From positions 1,674,001 through 1,738,000 of the forward strand of contig NZ_JBPZGZ010000002.1 in the NCBI RefSeq assembly GCF_051857475.1: DNA of 64,000 nucleotides, written 5' to 3'. A program made the position numbers and the translations under genes. Positions 43,920-53,804 of the stretch are shown one piece after another (within the stretch, counting starts at the first letter, position 1; each line of letters opens with the position of its first letter). The notes under the pieces are model-generated. The model was not told where the DNA came from. It did not search any database and worked only from the letters and a program-made list of their open reading frames with translations. The stretch comes from Pelomonas sp051857475. GTDB lineage: Bacteria; Pseudomonadota; Gammaproteobacteria; Burkholderiales; Burkholderiaceae_C.

Positions 43920-44357
43920 ATGAAATCTCGTCTCGTGGCCCTGGCCGCCGCTTCGCTGCTGTCCCTGCCCGCTTTCGCGCGCGACACGGTGCTGTACATC
44001 CCGTTGGCCGACGTGCTGGCCATGCCCGAGGCCCAGGACAAGCTCGACCCCCAGATGCGGTTCCTGCTGGCCGGCCAACCCACGCCCAAGGTCATCAAGC
44101 GCTTCAGCACCGACACGAGCAACCCCAAGACGAACGGCTTCAACAAGAGCGATGAGTTCGGCTGCAAGTGGGCGGCGCTGAGCGCGCTGGTCAGTCTGCA
44201 GAACAGCGCCAAGCGCGAGGGTGCCAACGCCGTCATCGACATCGTCAGCTACTACAAGAAGGTCGAGTACAAGAGCACGACCGACTTCGAATGCCACGCG
44301 GGCGCCTTTGTCGTTGGCGTGGCGCTGCGCGGCACCTACGCCAAGGTCGCAGATTGA
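43920..44357 (+). CDS. Small secreted protein (often mislabelled excinuclease)
   Basis: 145 residues from ATG at 43920, decided by AAGGAG at 43908-43913. A signal peptide (MKSRLVALAAASLLSLPAFA) precedes RDTVLYIPLADVLAMPEAQDKLDP and a core with GANAVIDIVSYYKK and VVGVALRGTYAKV; Cys in EFGCKWA and FECHAG could form a disulfide. Relatives that I recall carry the product name excinuclease, which nothing here supports. It shares the A-N-A-V-I-D / G-V-A-L-R pattern with the preceding protein. Function unknown. Confidence 0.62.
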   Translation: MKSRLVALAAASLLSLPAFARDTVLYIPLADVLAMPEAQDKLDPQMRFLLAGQPTPKVIKRFSTDTSNPKTNGFNKSDEFGCKWAALSALVSLQNSAKREGANAVIDIVSYYKKVEYKSTTDFECHAGAFVVGVALRGTYAKVAD

Positions 44358-44382
44358 TTCGACCGAGCAGGCGGGTGCCGCG

Positions 44383-45048
44383 GTGACGCTGCGCTGCCTG
44401 CTGGCTGCCGAGCCCGAACTGCGCGCCGGCATGCCGGCGCCTGAAGCCTGGCTGACGGCCTCCGAGCAAGCCCGCCTGCAGGCGCTGGGTACCGAGGCCC
44501 GACGCGGCACCTTCCTGGCAGGCCGCTGGCTGGCGCGCCTGGCGGTGCAGCAGTGGCTGGGATCCGATGAGCTGTCCGCGCTGGACGTGGCCGACAGCGG
44601 CGCCTGCCATGTTGTCGGTCGCGGCGATGTGTTCGTGTCGATCAGCCACAGCGCCGGCCACGTCGCCTGCGCGGCTGCCGGCGTGCCCGTCGGCGTCGAC
44701 GTGGAAAGCCTGACCCGGCCGCGCGACCACCTCGCGCTGGCCGAGACCCTGCACAGCCCGGCGCAGCAGGCCGCGCTGGCCGCCTTGCCGGAAGAGGCGC
44801 GTGCCACGGCTTTTCTGCAGGCCTGGACGATCAAGGAAGCCTGGCTCAAGGCCCGCGAGCGGGGCCTGGATTTCGCGCTGATGCGCGGGCTGGAATTCGA
44901 TGACGACGGCGCTCAAGGCGACGTGGCCGTGACGCAGTTGGGCAATCTCGTATTGGCCGTGGCCTGCAATCCCCTGTTGCCGGGCACCATCGAGGGTCCC
45001 ACGAATGCAGTGTGGCGGCGCTGTCTGACCCGGACGGTCGACCTCTAA
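44383..45048 (+). CDS. 4'-phosphopantetheinyl transferase (Sfp-type)
   Basis: 221 residues from GTG at 44383. Magnesium/CoA motifs: VGVDVES (Asp106, Glu108) and W148-T-I-K-E-A-W-L-K (Lys151, Glu152), with ISHSAGHVACA between. It transfers the phosphopantetheine arm of CoA to the two carrier proteins of the cluster, making the pigment pathway self-sufficient. It starts 26 bases after the secreted protein gene. Confidence 0.9.
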   Translation: MTLRCLLAAEPELRAGMPAPEAWLTASEQARLQALGTEARRGTFLAGRWLARLAVQQWLGSDELSALDVADSGACHVVGRGDVFVSISHSAGHVACAAAGVPVGVDVESLTRPRDHLALAETLHSPAQQAALAALPEEARATAFLQAWTIKEAWLKARERGLDFALMRGLEFDDDGAQGDVAVTQLGNLVLAVACNPLLPGTIEGPTNAVWRRCLTRTVDL

Positions 45049-45081
45049 ACTGCGCGGCCCGAGAAGTTGGATGGAGATGTG

Positions 45082-45990
45082 ATGGCGCGGCAATGGCGCT
45101 CATGGTGGATGGTGGCGGGCCTGGCATGGTTCGCGGTGACAGGGGCGGCGGCCGATCCCTCTCCGCTGGGCGAGCATGTGTCGATCAGCGCGCCCGTGCC
45201 CATCCGCCTGCTGTTGAGCTTCGACGACGGCCCCAGCGCCCGCGAAGGCGACAACCCGACGGTGCAGATCCTCGATGGCCTGGCGCGCAACGCCATCCAG
45301 CCCGGCATCAAGGCGGTGTTCTTCGTGCAGACGGGCGCGTCCAATGGCGGCGCCACAGCGCTGGGCCGTGAGCTGATGCGCCGCACGCTGCAAGAGGGTC
45401 ACGCGCTGGGCTTCCATACCGCCACGCCTGGCCACACCAGCCACACCCGGCTCAACGACGAGGTGCTCGAAGGCAGCCTGAGCCAGGGCCTGGCGGCGCA
45501 TGTCGAGCTGGCCGGCCGGGCGCCGGTGCTGGTGCGTCCGCCGCATTGGGCCTATGACGCGCGCACCTTCGCGGCCTATCAGCGCCATGGCCTGAACCTG
45601 GTCATGACCGACCTGTCGGCCAACGACGGCAAGATCCCCTGGCCCAACGCCAGCCTGCGCCGGCGCTCCCATCTCGAGCACCAGATGCGCGTGCTGCGCC
45701 GTCATGTGAACGACCTGCCCGTGGTGGGCGGCGTGCGGCCGGTGGTGGTGACCTTCCACGATGCCAACCCCTTCACCGGCAGCCACATCAACGAATATCT
45801 GCAGATCCTCGTCGATGGCGCTCACAAGGCCGGGCTGACGCTGGCCGATCCGCCCTTCTACGACTCCGCCGAATCGGTGGAGGCCGCTGCGCAGGCGCGT
45901 GCGCTGACGGACCCGAGCGTGCAGGTCCGCATCCCGGGCTTCTGGACCTCGCTGCTGGCCTGGATCCTGCCCGAGCCGCCGCTGGACTGA
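45082..45990 (+). CDS. Polysaccharide deacetylase (NodB domain)
   Basis: 302 residues from ATG at 45082, with GGAG at 45073-45076. A signal peptide (residues 1 to about 27, ending GAAA before DPSPL) leads into a NodB fold: motif 1 LLSFDDGPS, motif 2 HTATPGHTSH, motif 3 LVRPPHWAYD and motif 5 VVVTFHDANP. The second-motif spacing is unusual (HxxxxxH rather than HxxxH), so metal binding may differ. It likely deacetylates an N-acetyl sugar or a glycan acyl group. It reads on from the PPTase and may belong to the APE transcript. Confidence 0.8.
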   Translation: MARQWRSWWMVAGLAWFAVTGAAADPSPLGEHVSISAPVPIRLLLSFDDGPSAREGDNPTVQILDGLARNAIQPGIKAVFFVQTGASNGGATALGRELMRRTLQEGHALGFHTATPGHTSHTRLNDEVLEGSLSQGLAAHVELAGRAPVLVRPPHWAYDARTFAAYQRHGLNLVMTDLSANDGKIPWPNASLRRRSHLEHQMRVLRRHVNDLPVVGGVRPVVVTFHDANPFTGSHINEYLQILVDGAHKAGLTLADPPFYDSAESVEAAAQARALTDPSVQVRIPGFWTSLLAWILPEPPLD

Positions 45991-45994
45991 GGCG

Positions 45995-46711
45995 TCAGGC
46001 GGGCTTCCTCGCCACCGCGTTCAACAAGGTTTCTTCGCGGTTTTTCGGCAGGCCGAAGCCCAGCCACTCGCGCGCACCCAGGTCGCTGCGGCTCCACCAC
46101 AGATAGGGCGTGCTGATGCGGTCCTCGCGCAGCTCGAAGCCGGTCTCGCGCAGCAGGCCCAGGTATTCCTCGGCCGTGCGCTGCACATGCATGGGGTGGC
46201 GGAACAGCAGCCGGATGATCCAGCTGTAGATGTAGGCGCGGGTGCTCTCGGCCAGCAGCAGCAGGCCACCCGGCTTCAGCACGCGGTAGACCTCGGCCAG
46301 GGCTGCGTGCTGGTCGACGATGTGGTGCAGGGTCTGGTGGCAGAGCACCATGTCCACCGAGTTGTCGGGCAGCGGGATGCGCTCGGCGTGGGCGGCGTGC
46401 AGGGTGACGGGCACCGGGCAGGCCTTCACCATCGCGGCGCAGCGGGCCTCGAAGTCGGGCTCGGGGTCCAGCGCATGGATCTGGGTCGGTGCGAAGCGCG
46501 CGGCCATCTCGGGCAGGGAGTGGCCCTGGCCAGTGCCGATGTCGAGCATGACGCCGCCACGCGGCGCGTCCGGCGCCATGCGCTGCAGGTCGCTGAGGGC
46601 GCGGCCCAGCACATGCACCCGCCAGGTCGCCGTGGACAGGAACCACAGGCCGAAACGGGTTTCCGGCACAAAGGCCAGTTTCTTGGGAGAGGGGGCGCTG
46701 GCAGTGCTCAT
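45995..46711 (-). CDS. Class I SAM-dependent methyltransferase
   Basis: 238 residues from ATG at 46711. Motif I VMLDIGTGQGHS, acidic loop HALDPEPDF, motif IV LCHQTLHH and the post-motif VLKPGGLLLLAES are typical Methyltransf_11. The C-terminus is not diagnostic. It is convergent with the deacetylase (four bases apart) and divergent from the mutarotase. Methyltransferases occur in some APE clusters, but orientation gives no strong tie here. Confidence 0.83.
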   Translation of the reverse strand: MSTASAPSPKKLAFVPETRFGLWFLSTATWRVHVLGRALSDLQRMAPDAPRGGVMLDIGTGQGHSLPEMAARFAPTQIHALDPEPDFEARCAAMVKACPVPVTLHAAHAERIPLPDNSVDMVLCHQTLHHIVDQHAALAEVYRVLKPGGLLLLAESTRAYIYSWIIRLLFRHPMHVQRTAEEYLGLLRETGFELREDRISTPYLWWSRSDLGAREWLGFGLPKNREETLLNAVARKPA

Positions 46712-46796
46712 CGCGGCTCGGAAAGGGCGCCGCTGGGCGCCCGGAAAAACAAGTCGGCGATGATAGAGCGTTGATCGCCGCGCACCTGTCCGTTCC

Positions 46797-47642
46797 ATGA
46801 GCACCGAATCCTCCAGCATCACCCTGCAAAGCCCCGACGGCGCCAGCGCGAAACTCAGCCTGCATGGCGGCCATCTGCTGTCCTGGAAACCCGCCGGGGC
46901 GCCCGAGCAGCTCTATCTGTCGCCGCGCAGCGAATTCGCGCCCGGCAAGGCCATCCGTGGCGGCGTGCCGGTGTGCTTCCCGCAGTTCTCCGACCGCGGC
47001 TCCCTGCCCAAACATGGCTTTGCGCGCACCCTGCCATGGGAGCTGGTGCAGCAGCAGCAGGGCAAGGACGATGCGCTGGCCGTCATGCGACTGCGCGACA
47101 GCGATGCGACGCGAGCCCTGTGGCCGCATGCCTTCGAGCTGGAGCTGAGCGTGCGCATCGGCGGCCGGACGCTGGACATCGAACTCGCCTGCGAGAACCT
47201 GGGCGACGCGCCATTGCAGTTCACCACCGCGCTGCACACCTATCTGCGCGTGGCCGACCTGGACGCCGTCAGCGTCGAGGGCCTGGCTGGCCTGCGCTAC
47301 TGGGACAACATCAAGAAGGCCGACGCCCTGCAGCGCATGGACCTGCTGCTGACCGGCGAGAACGGCGTGCTCGACCTCGACCGCGTCTACTTCGGCGTCA
47401 AGGAGAGACCGCTGCTGGTGGCCGAAGACCGCCGCCAGGTGGCTTTCCGCCACCAGGGTTTCGACGACACGGTGGTCTGGAACCCCGGCCCCGAGCGTTG
47501 CGCCCAGTTGCCCGACATGCCGCCCGAGGGCTGGTCGGAGATGCTGTGCGTCGAAGCTGCCTGCATCGGCAGGCCCATCGAATTGCCGGCCGGTGAAAGC
47601 TGGGTGGGTCGGCAAAGCCTCGAGTTGCTCCGACCTCGATAA
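46797..47642 (+). CDS. D-hexose-6-phosphate mutarotase (aldose epimerase family)
   Basis: 281 residues, galactose-mutarotase-like beta-sandwich. GGHLLSWKPAG, GGVPVCFPQFSDRGSLPKHGFAR with the catalytic His, and the Glu in PAGES region near the end match YeaD-like hexose-6-phosphate epimerases. It interconverts anomers of glucose-6-phosphate. It starts 10 bases upstream spacing from hemE (47653), so the two may share transcription. Confidence 0.85.
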   Translation: MSTESSSITLQSPDGASAKLSLHGGHLLSWKPAGAPEQLYLSPRSEFAPGKAIRGGVPVCFPQFSDRGSLPKHGFARTLPWELVQQQQGKDDALAVMRLRDSDATRALWPHAFELELSVRIGGRTLDIELACENLGDAPLQFTTALHTYLRVADLDAVSVEGLAGLRYWDNIKKADALQRMDLLLTGENGVLDLDRVYFGVKERPLLVAEDRRQVAFRHQGFDDTVVWNPGPERCAQLPDMPPEGWSEMLCVEAACIGRPIELPAGESWVGRQSLELLRPR

Positions 47643-47652
47643 TCCGGGGCAT

Positions 47653-48732
47653 ATGTTTGCCCCGCTTCAAAACGACACCTTCCTGCGCGCTTGCCTGCGC
47701 CAGCCCACCCAGCACACCCCCATCTGGCTGATGCGCCAGGCTGGCCGCTACCTGCCCGAGTACCGCGCCACGCGCGAGAAGGCCGGCAGCTTCATGGGCC
47801 TGGCCACCAACCGCGACTACGCCACCGAGGTGACGCTGCAGCCGTTGGAGCGCTTCCCGCTCGACGCGGCCATCCTGTTCAGCGACATCCTGACCGTGCC
47901 TGACGCGATGGGCCTGGGCCTGTCCTTCCAGCAGGGCGAGGGCCCGAAGTTCGCAAGGCAAGTGCGCGACGAGGCGGCCGTCGCGGCGCTGGAAGTGCCC
48001 GACATGGACAAGCTGCGCTATGTCTTTGACGCGGTCACGTCCATCCGCAAGGCCCTGAACGGCCGCGTGCCGCTGATCGGCTTCTCGGGCAGCCCCTGGA
48101 CCCTGGCCTGCTACATGGTCGAAGGCGGCGGCTCCGACGACTACCGCCTCGTCAAGAGCCTGATGTACGCCCGCCCCGACCTGATGCACCGCATCCTGGA
48201 CATCAACGCGCGCTCGGTGGCGGCCTATCTGAACGCCCAGATCGAGGCCGGTGCCCAGGCCGTCATGCTGTTCGACTCCTGGGGCGGTGTGCTCGCCGAT
48301 GGCGCCTTCCAGCAGTTCAGCCTGGACTATTCGCGCCGGGTGCTCAGCGCCGTGAAGACCGAGCACGAGGGTGTGCGCATCCCGCGCATCCTGTTCACCA
48401 AGGGCGGTGGCCTGTGGCTGGACGAGATCGCCGCGGCCGGGGCCGACGTCGTGGGCCTGGACTGGACCATGAACCTCGCCAGCGCCCGTGCGCGTGTGGG
48501 CGACCGCGTGGCGCTGCAGGGCAATCTCGACCCCAATGTGCTGTTCGCGCCACCCGAAGCCGTGCGCGCCCAGGCTCGCGCCGTGCTGGACAGTTTCGGC
48601 AAGCCCGCGGCCGGCCAGGGGCACATCTTCAACCTCGGCCACGGCATCAGCCAGTTCACGCCGCCCGAGAGCGTGCAGGTCTTGGTGGACGAGGTGCACC
48701 AGCACTCGCGCCGCCTGCGTTCGGCGGCCTGA
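47653..48732 (+). CDS. hemE: Uroporphyrinogen decarboxylase
   Basis: 359 residues from ATG at 47653. The signature TPIWLMRQAGRYLPEYRATR at the N-terminus, FSDILTVPDAMGL with the catalytic Asp, and GFSGSPWTLACYMVEG are all present. It decarboxylates the four acetate side chains of uroporphyrinogen III to give coproporphyrinogen III in haem synthesis. Length is standard. Confidence 0.97.
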   Translation: MFAPLQNDTFLRACLRQPTQHTPIWLMRQAGRYLPEYRATREKAGSFMGLATNRDYATEVTLQPLERFPLDAAILFSDILTVPDAMGLGLSFQQGEGPKFARQVRDEAAVAALEVPDMDKLRYVFDAVTSIRKALNGRVPLIGFSGSPWTLACYMVEGGGSDDYRLVKSLMYARPDLMHRILDINARSVAAYLNAQIEAGAQAVMLFDSWGGVLADGAFQQFSLDYSRRVLSAVKTEHEGVRIPRILFTKGGGLWLDEIAAAGADVVGLDWTMNLASARARVGDRVALQGNLDPNVLFAPPEAVRAQARAVLDSFGKPAAGQGHIFNLGHGISQFTPPESVQVLVDEVHQHSRRLRSAA

Positions 48733-48763
48733 CAGGGCCGTCAAATCTGTACTTGCAAGCTGA

Positions 48764-48784
48764 CTTATCCCCAAAAATTGGGGG
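48764..48784 (+). promoter_or_regulatory. DnaA-box-like palindrome, copy 1
   Basis: CTTATCCCCAAAAATTGGGGG contains TTATCCCCA, one mismatch from the DnaA box, and a perfect CCCCAA/TTGGGG dyad around AAA. It matches copy 2 with paired (compensating) changes on both arms. Confidence 0.45.
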
Positions 48785-48952
48785 GCGGGGGCGCCGGATC
48801 GCGCTTGGTGCGGCGCACCTAAGAGTTTTCCCGAATCTGTGCTAAGTGCTTGATTTTCAAGGCGGCACACAAAACACCCTGATGAACGAATTTGGGGCGA
48901 GGCGATGCGCATTTGCCTTCTATCGGTCCTCGGCGGCTGAATTGCTCACAAA

Positions 48953-48973
48953 CTTATCCACAGAAATTGTGGG
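48953..48973 (+). promoter_or_regulatory. DnaA box pair (inverted), copy 2
   Basis: CTTATCCACAGAAATTGTGGG holds an exact DnaA box TTATCCACA (48954-48962) facing a degenerate inverted box (TTGCCCACA on the other strand, 48968-48976). The CCACA/TGTGG dyad surrounds GAAAT. It lies about 80 bases before priA. Confidence 0.55.
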
Positions 48974-49051
48974 CAACCCAAGAGCCCTTACGAATCATGC
49001 ACTTGCAGCCAACTGCTGAGCCACTGCTTCACAAGAAGCGCGGAGCTGCGC

Positions 49052-51118
<2,067 letters not shown>

Positions 51119-51147
51119 TCGCCATCTGGCAGCGCCAGAATGCGGCG

Positions 51148-52656
51148 ATGGACACCTCACGCCGCCACCTGCTGCAACTGTCACTGGCCGCCGGCCTGGC
51201 GCCTGGATTCCTGAGCCACGCCCGTGCCGACGTCGCACCACGCTTCGCTCTCGGCATCGCCTCCGGTCACCCGACCGCCGACGGCATGGTGCTGTGGACC
51301 CGACTGACCGGCACCGACCTGCCGGAGCGCGTCGAGGTGCGCTGGGAAGTGGCCGAGGACGAGGCCTTCAGGCAGCGTGTGGCCGCGGGCACCGAGACGG
51401 CCGAAGCGGGCTGGGGCCACAGCGTGCACGCCGAGCCTGCCGGGCTGAAGCCCGGGCGCTGGTACTGGTACCGCTTCGAGGCCCTGGGCCAGCGCAGCAC
51501 CGTGGGCCGCACCCGAACCACGCCGGCGGCCGACGCGACGGAGCCGTTGCGCTTTGCCATCGCCAGCTGCCAGCGCTGGGACCACGGCTTCTTCGCGGCC
51601 TGGCGCCACATGCTGGCCGAGGAACTGGACCTCGTCATGTTCCTGGGCGACTACATCTACGAATACGGCGCCGCGCCGGGCCGCGTGCGCGCCCACGAAG
51701 GCGGCGCCACGGTGACGCTGGCCCATTACCGTGCGCGGTATGCGCAGTACAAGTCCGACCCGGCCCTGCAGGCCATGCATGCCGCCGTGCCCTGGCTGTT
51801 CGTCTGGGACGACCACGAGGTCGAGAACGACTACGCCGGCCTGCGCGGCGAGAAGATCGCCCAGGACTTCCCGGCCCGCCGCACCGCGGCCTACCAGGCC
51901 TACTGGGAGCACCAGCCCCTGCCCAAGGCCTGGCGCCCGCGCGGCGTGGACATGCGCATGCACGGCCGCCATGCCTGGGGGCGGCTGGCCGTCATCCACG
52001 CGCTGGACGACCGCCAGTACCGCGACCCGCAGCTGTGCACCAAGGCCGGCCAATACGGCAGCAACACGCTGCCGCTGCGCGAGTGCCCGGAACTGCTCGA
52101 TCCGAAACGGACGCTGCTCGGTGCGGCCCAGGAGCGCTGGCTGGCCGAGGGCTGGGATGTGACGCCGGGGCGGTGGAATCTGGTCGCCCAGCAGACGCTG
52201 ATGGCGCGCATGAACTGGAGTACCAAGGAACCCACCTACTGGACCGATGGCTGGGACGGCTATGCCCCCGCGCGCAACCGGCTGCTGGGCGTGGTGCGCG
52301 AGCGCCAGGTGCCCAATGTCGTCGTGCTGGGCGGCGATGTGCACAGCCATGTCGTGGCCGACCTGAAGGCGGACTTCGACGACGCGGACTCACCGGTCGT
52401 GGCCAGTGAGTTCTGCGGCAGCTCCATCACCAGCTGGGCCGGCAAGCACAACCTGGATGCGCTGCGGGCGGTGAACCCGCATCAGCATTACGCGCGCAAC
52501 GACCAGCGCGGCTATATGGCGTTCACGCTGGATGCGCGCGAAGGGCTGCAGGCCTCGGTGCGGTCGCTGGAGGATGCGTTGAAGCCCGATAGTGGCATCA
52601 GCACGACCGGGCGTTTTGCTGTGGCGCCGGGGAGGCCCGGCGTGCTGACTGCTTAA
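51148..52656 (+). CDS. phoD: Alkaline phosphatase D (PhoD-like)
   Basis: 502 residues. A Tat signal (SRRHLLQLSLAAGLAPGFL) targets it to the periplasm. The PhoD N-terminal Fn3-like domain (RFALGIASGHPTADGMVLWTRL) is followed by the metallophosphatase core: FLGDYIYEYG, VWDDHEVENDYAG, VVLGGDVHSHV, metal-ligand Asp/His residues intact. It hydrolyses phosphomono- and diesters and is often induced by phosphate limitation, though no Pho box was recognised. Its stop overlaps the convergent PEP-CTERM gene in TTAA. Confidence 0.9.
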   Translation: MDTSRRHLLQLSLAAGLAPGFLSHARADVAPRFALGIASGHPTADGMVLWTRLTGTDLPERVEVRWEVAEDEAFRQRVAAGTETAEAGWGHSVHAEPAGLKPGRWYWYRFEALGQRSTVGRTRTTPAADATEPLRFAIASCQRWDHGFFAAWRHMLAEELDLVMFLGDYIYEYGAAPGRVRAHEGGATVTLAHYRARYAQYKSDPALQAMHAAVPWLFVWDDHEVENDYAGLRGEKIAQDFPARRTAAYQAYWEHQPLPKAWRPRGVDMRMHGRHAWGRLAVIHALDDRQYRDPQLCTKAGQYGSNTLPLRECPELLDPKRTLLGAAQERWLAEGWDVTPGRWNLVAQQTLMARMNWSTKEPTYWTDGWDGYAPARNRLLGVVRERQVPNVVVLGGDVHSHVVADLKADFDDADSPVVASEFCGSSITSWAGKHNLDALRAVNPHQHYARNDQRGYMAFTLDAREGLQASVRSLEDALKPDSGISTTGRFAVAPGRPGVLTA

Positions 52657-53345
52657 CGGCGTGTCGGGACGGGCGCGGCCAGCGCAGCAGCCAGGGCCGT
52701 GGCGCGGCGGGCTTCGGCCTGCTTGCGCAGCGAGCGCGGCAGCAGCAGGCAGCCGGCGAGAGCTGCAAAGGTCAGGGCCAGGCTGCTCGGCTCGGGAACG
52801 CTGTTCAGGCGCACGTTGTCGAGGTTGCCACCCAGGCTGTCGCTGGTGCCGACGGACGCGAAGCTCAGCAGATTGGTGCCGGCCTGGGCCGTCACGCTGA
52901 ACTTGACCTCGGCCCACTGGTTGCCGCTGCCACCCAGGCCGCTCAGCGTGGCGCCGAGCTGCACGCCGTTCCAGAAGGCCTGCATGCCATTGGTCGAGGC
53001 GTCCTGGAACTCGCGCGGCGAATACCAGAAGCTCAGCTCGTAGCGGGCGCCGGCGCTGAGGTTGTTCAGGTACTGGCCGATGGTGGTGTTGCCGTTGGTG
53101 TCCAGCTCGAGGTAGTTGGCGCCGTCCTGGGCCTGGCCCGCGATGTTGTTGCGGATCTCGAAACCGGTGCCGGGGCCGGCCAGCCAGGTCCAACCCGGCG
53201 TGGTGGCGACGTTGACCCAGCTGCCGTTGCCGACGACGGTGCTCTCGAAGCTGCCGTTGACCAGCAGGTTGCCGGCCGGCACGGGAGCGGCCAGGGCAGC
53301 GGCGCTGAGGGCGATCGAGGCGAGCAGGGCGGCGACACGTTTCAT
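52653..53345 (-). CDS. PEP-CTERM sorting domain protein 1
   Basis: 230 residues from ATG at 53345. Signal peptide (MKRVAALLASIALSAAALA), then a beta-rich carbohydrate-binding-like domain (NLLVNGSFESTVVGNGSW...NLDNVRLNS), then the sorting signal VPEPSSLALTFAALAGCLLL and a basic cluster. After this, unusually, 20 further residues follow (QAEARRATALAAALAAPVPTRR). PEP-CTERM proteins are processed by exosortase and linked to exopolysaccharide; no exosortase is in the window. Confidence 0.87.
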   Translation of the reverse strand: MKRVAALLASIALSAAALAAPVPAGNLLVNGSFESTVVGNGSWVNVATTPGWTWLAGPGTGFEIRNNIAGQAQDGANYLELDTNGNTTIGQYLNNLSAGARYELSFWYSPREFQDASTNGMQAFWNGVQLGATLSGLGGSGNQWAEVKFSVTAQAGTNLLSFASVGTSDSLGGNLDNVRLNSVPEPSSLALTFAALAGCLLLPRSLRKQAEARRATALAAALAAPVPTRR

Positions 53346-53804
53346 GGGCGGGCAGGGTCTTGTGTTTGACTGGCCGCGATTCTTCGGCCTGCCCGCTCCG
53401 CCGCCGGGTGCAGAGTTCACACCCGTGAAAACACCCCCCTCAGACCGGTGTGCGGCGACGGGCAGCTCGTGAAACAAGTCACCGAAAACGTTTGTTGTGG
53501 GCTGAGGTATTCGGGCCGAGCGCTGGGCCTGCCATGGGCCAGAGGCCCATGGCCTTGCGTAGGCACAAGCAGTCCGCAGGGACTGCTTGTGTCCGACTCC
53601 AGTTCACCGAGCCGGCCCGCTTGGCGATGTGCTTGCGGCTCGATGCCGCAAGCATCGCCGTCCCCTCGGGGGCTGAGGCCGGACATGGTGCGCCCAGTGG
53701 GCGCGCCGTGCCTGCCGAAGAGCTGCAGCACTGCTGCAGCGCGGTCTGCAAGACCGATCAGGCACGCCTACGTTCAGTAGGGCGTGACTGAGCGAGGGGC
53801 AGCT
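53346..53804. other. 459-base intergenic region between PEP-CTERM genes
   Basis: Contains the presumed promoter of PEP-CTERM gene 1 (minus strand, no clear hexamers) and, from 53511 on, repeat copy B, listed separately. No gene-like frame with proper start and composition is seen in the first 165 bases. Confidence 0.5.
53511..53800 (+). repeat. Dispersed hairpin-rich intergenic repeat, copy B (longest)
   Basis: Collinear with copies A and C from TCGGGCCGAGCGCTGGGC to GAGCGAGGGGC. It carries an extra segment with two perfect hairpins: CATGGGCC-AGA-GGCCCATG (53533-53551) and a 12-base stem CACAAGCAGTCC/GGACTGCTTGTG with loop GCAG (53564-53591). The shared stems GCTTGCGGC/GCCGCAAGC and GCTGCAGCA/TGCTGCAGC follow. 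Coding potential is absent. It ends at the stop of the small gene 53805. Confidence 0.78.

Larger units (their letters stand above)
48733..49051. other. 319-base intergenic region between hemE and priA with DnaA-box-like elements
   Basis: The longest gap without repeat-family sequence in the window and noticeably AT-richer than its surroundings. It contains two 21-base palindromic elements 189 bases apart, one with an exact DnaA box. I saw no open frame, tRNA or terminator in it. It must include the priA promoter, but no clear -10/-35 pair stands out. Confidence 0.6.

Noticed and set aside
43920..44357. Excinuclease ABC subunit
   Set aside because: No ATPase or DNA-binding motif and a clear signal peptide; the usual database name is not supported.
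48733..49051. Chromosomal replication origin
   Set aside because: Only one exact DnaA box and no dnaA, dnaN, rpmH or gidA neighbour; kept as a regulatory finding only.
53417..53731. Small protein-coding gene inside repeat copy B
   Set aside because: Similar frames appear in copies A and B only because the DNA repeats; the shared frame has no start context and the sequence differences preserve stems, not codons.
53511..53800. CRISPR array or tRNA-like structure in the repeat
   Set aside because: Hairpins are not regularly spaced direct repeats, and no cloverleaf or cas gene is present.
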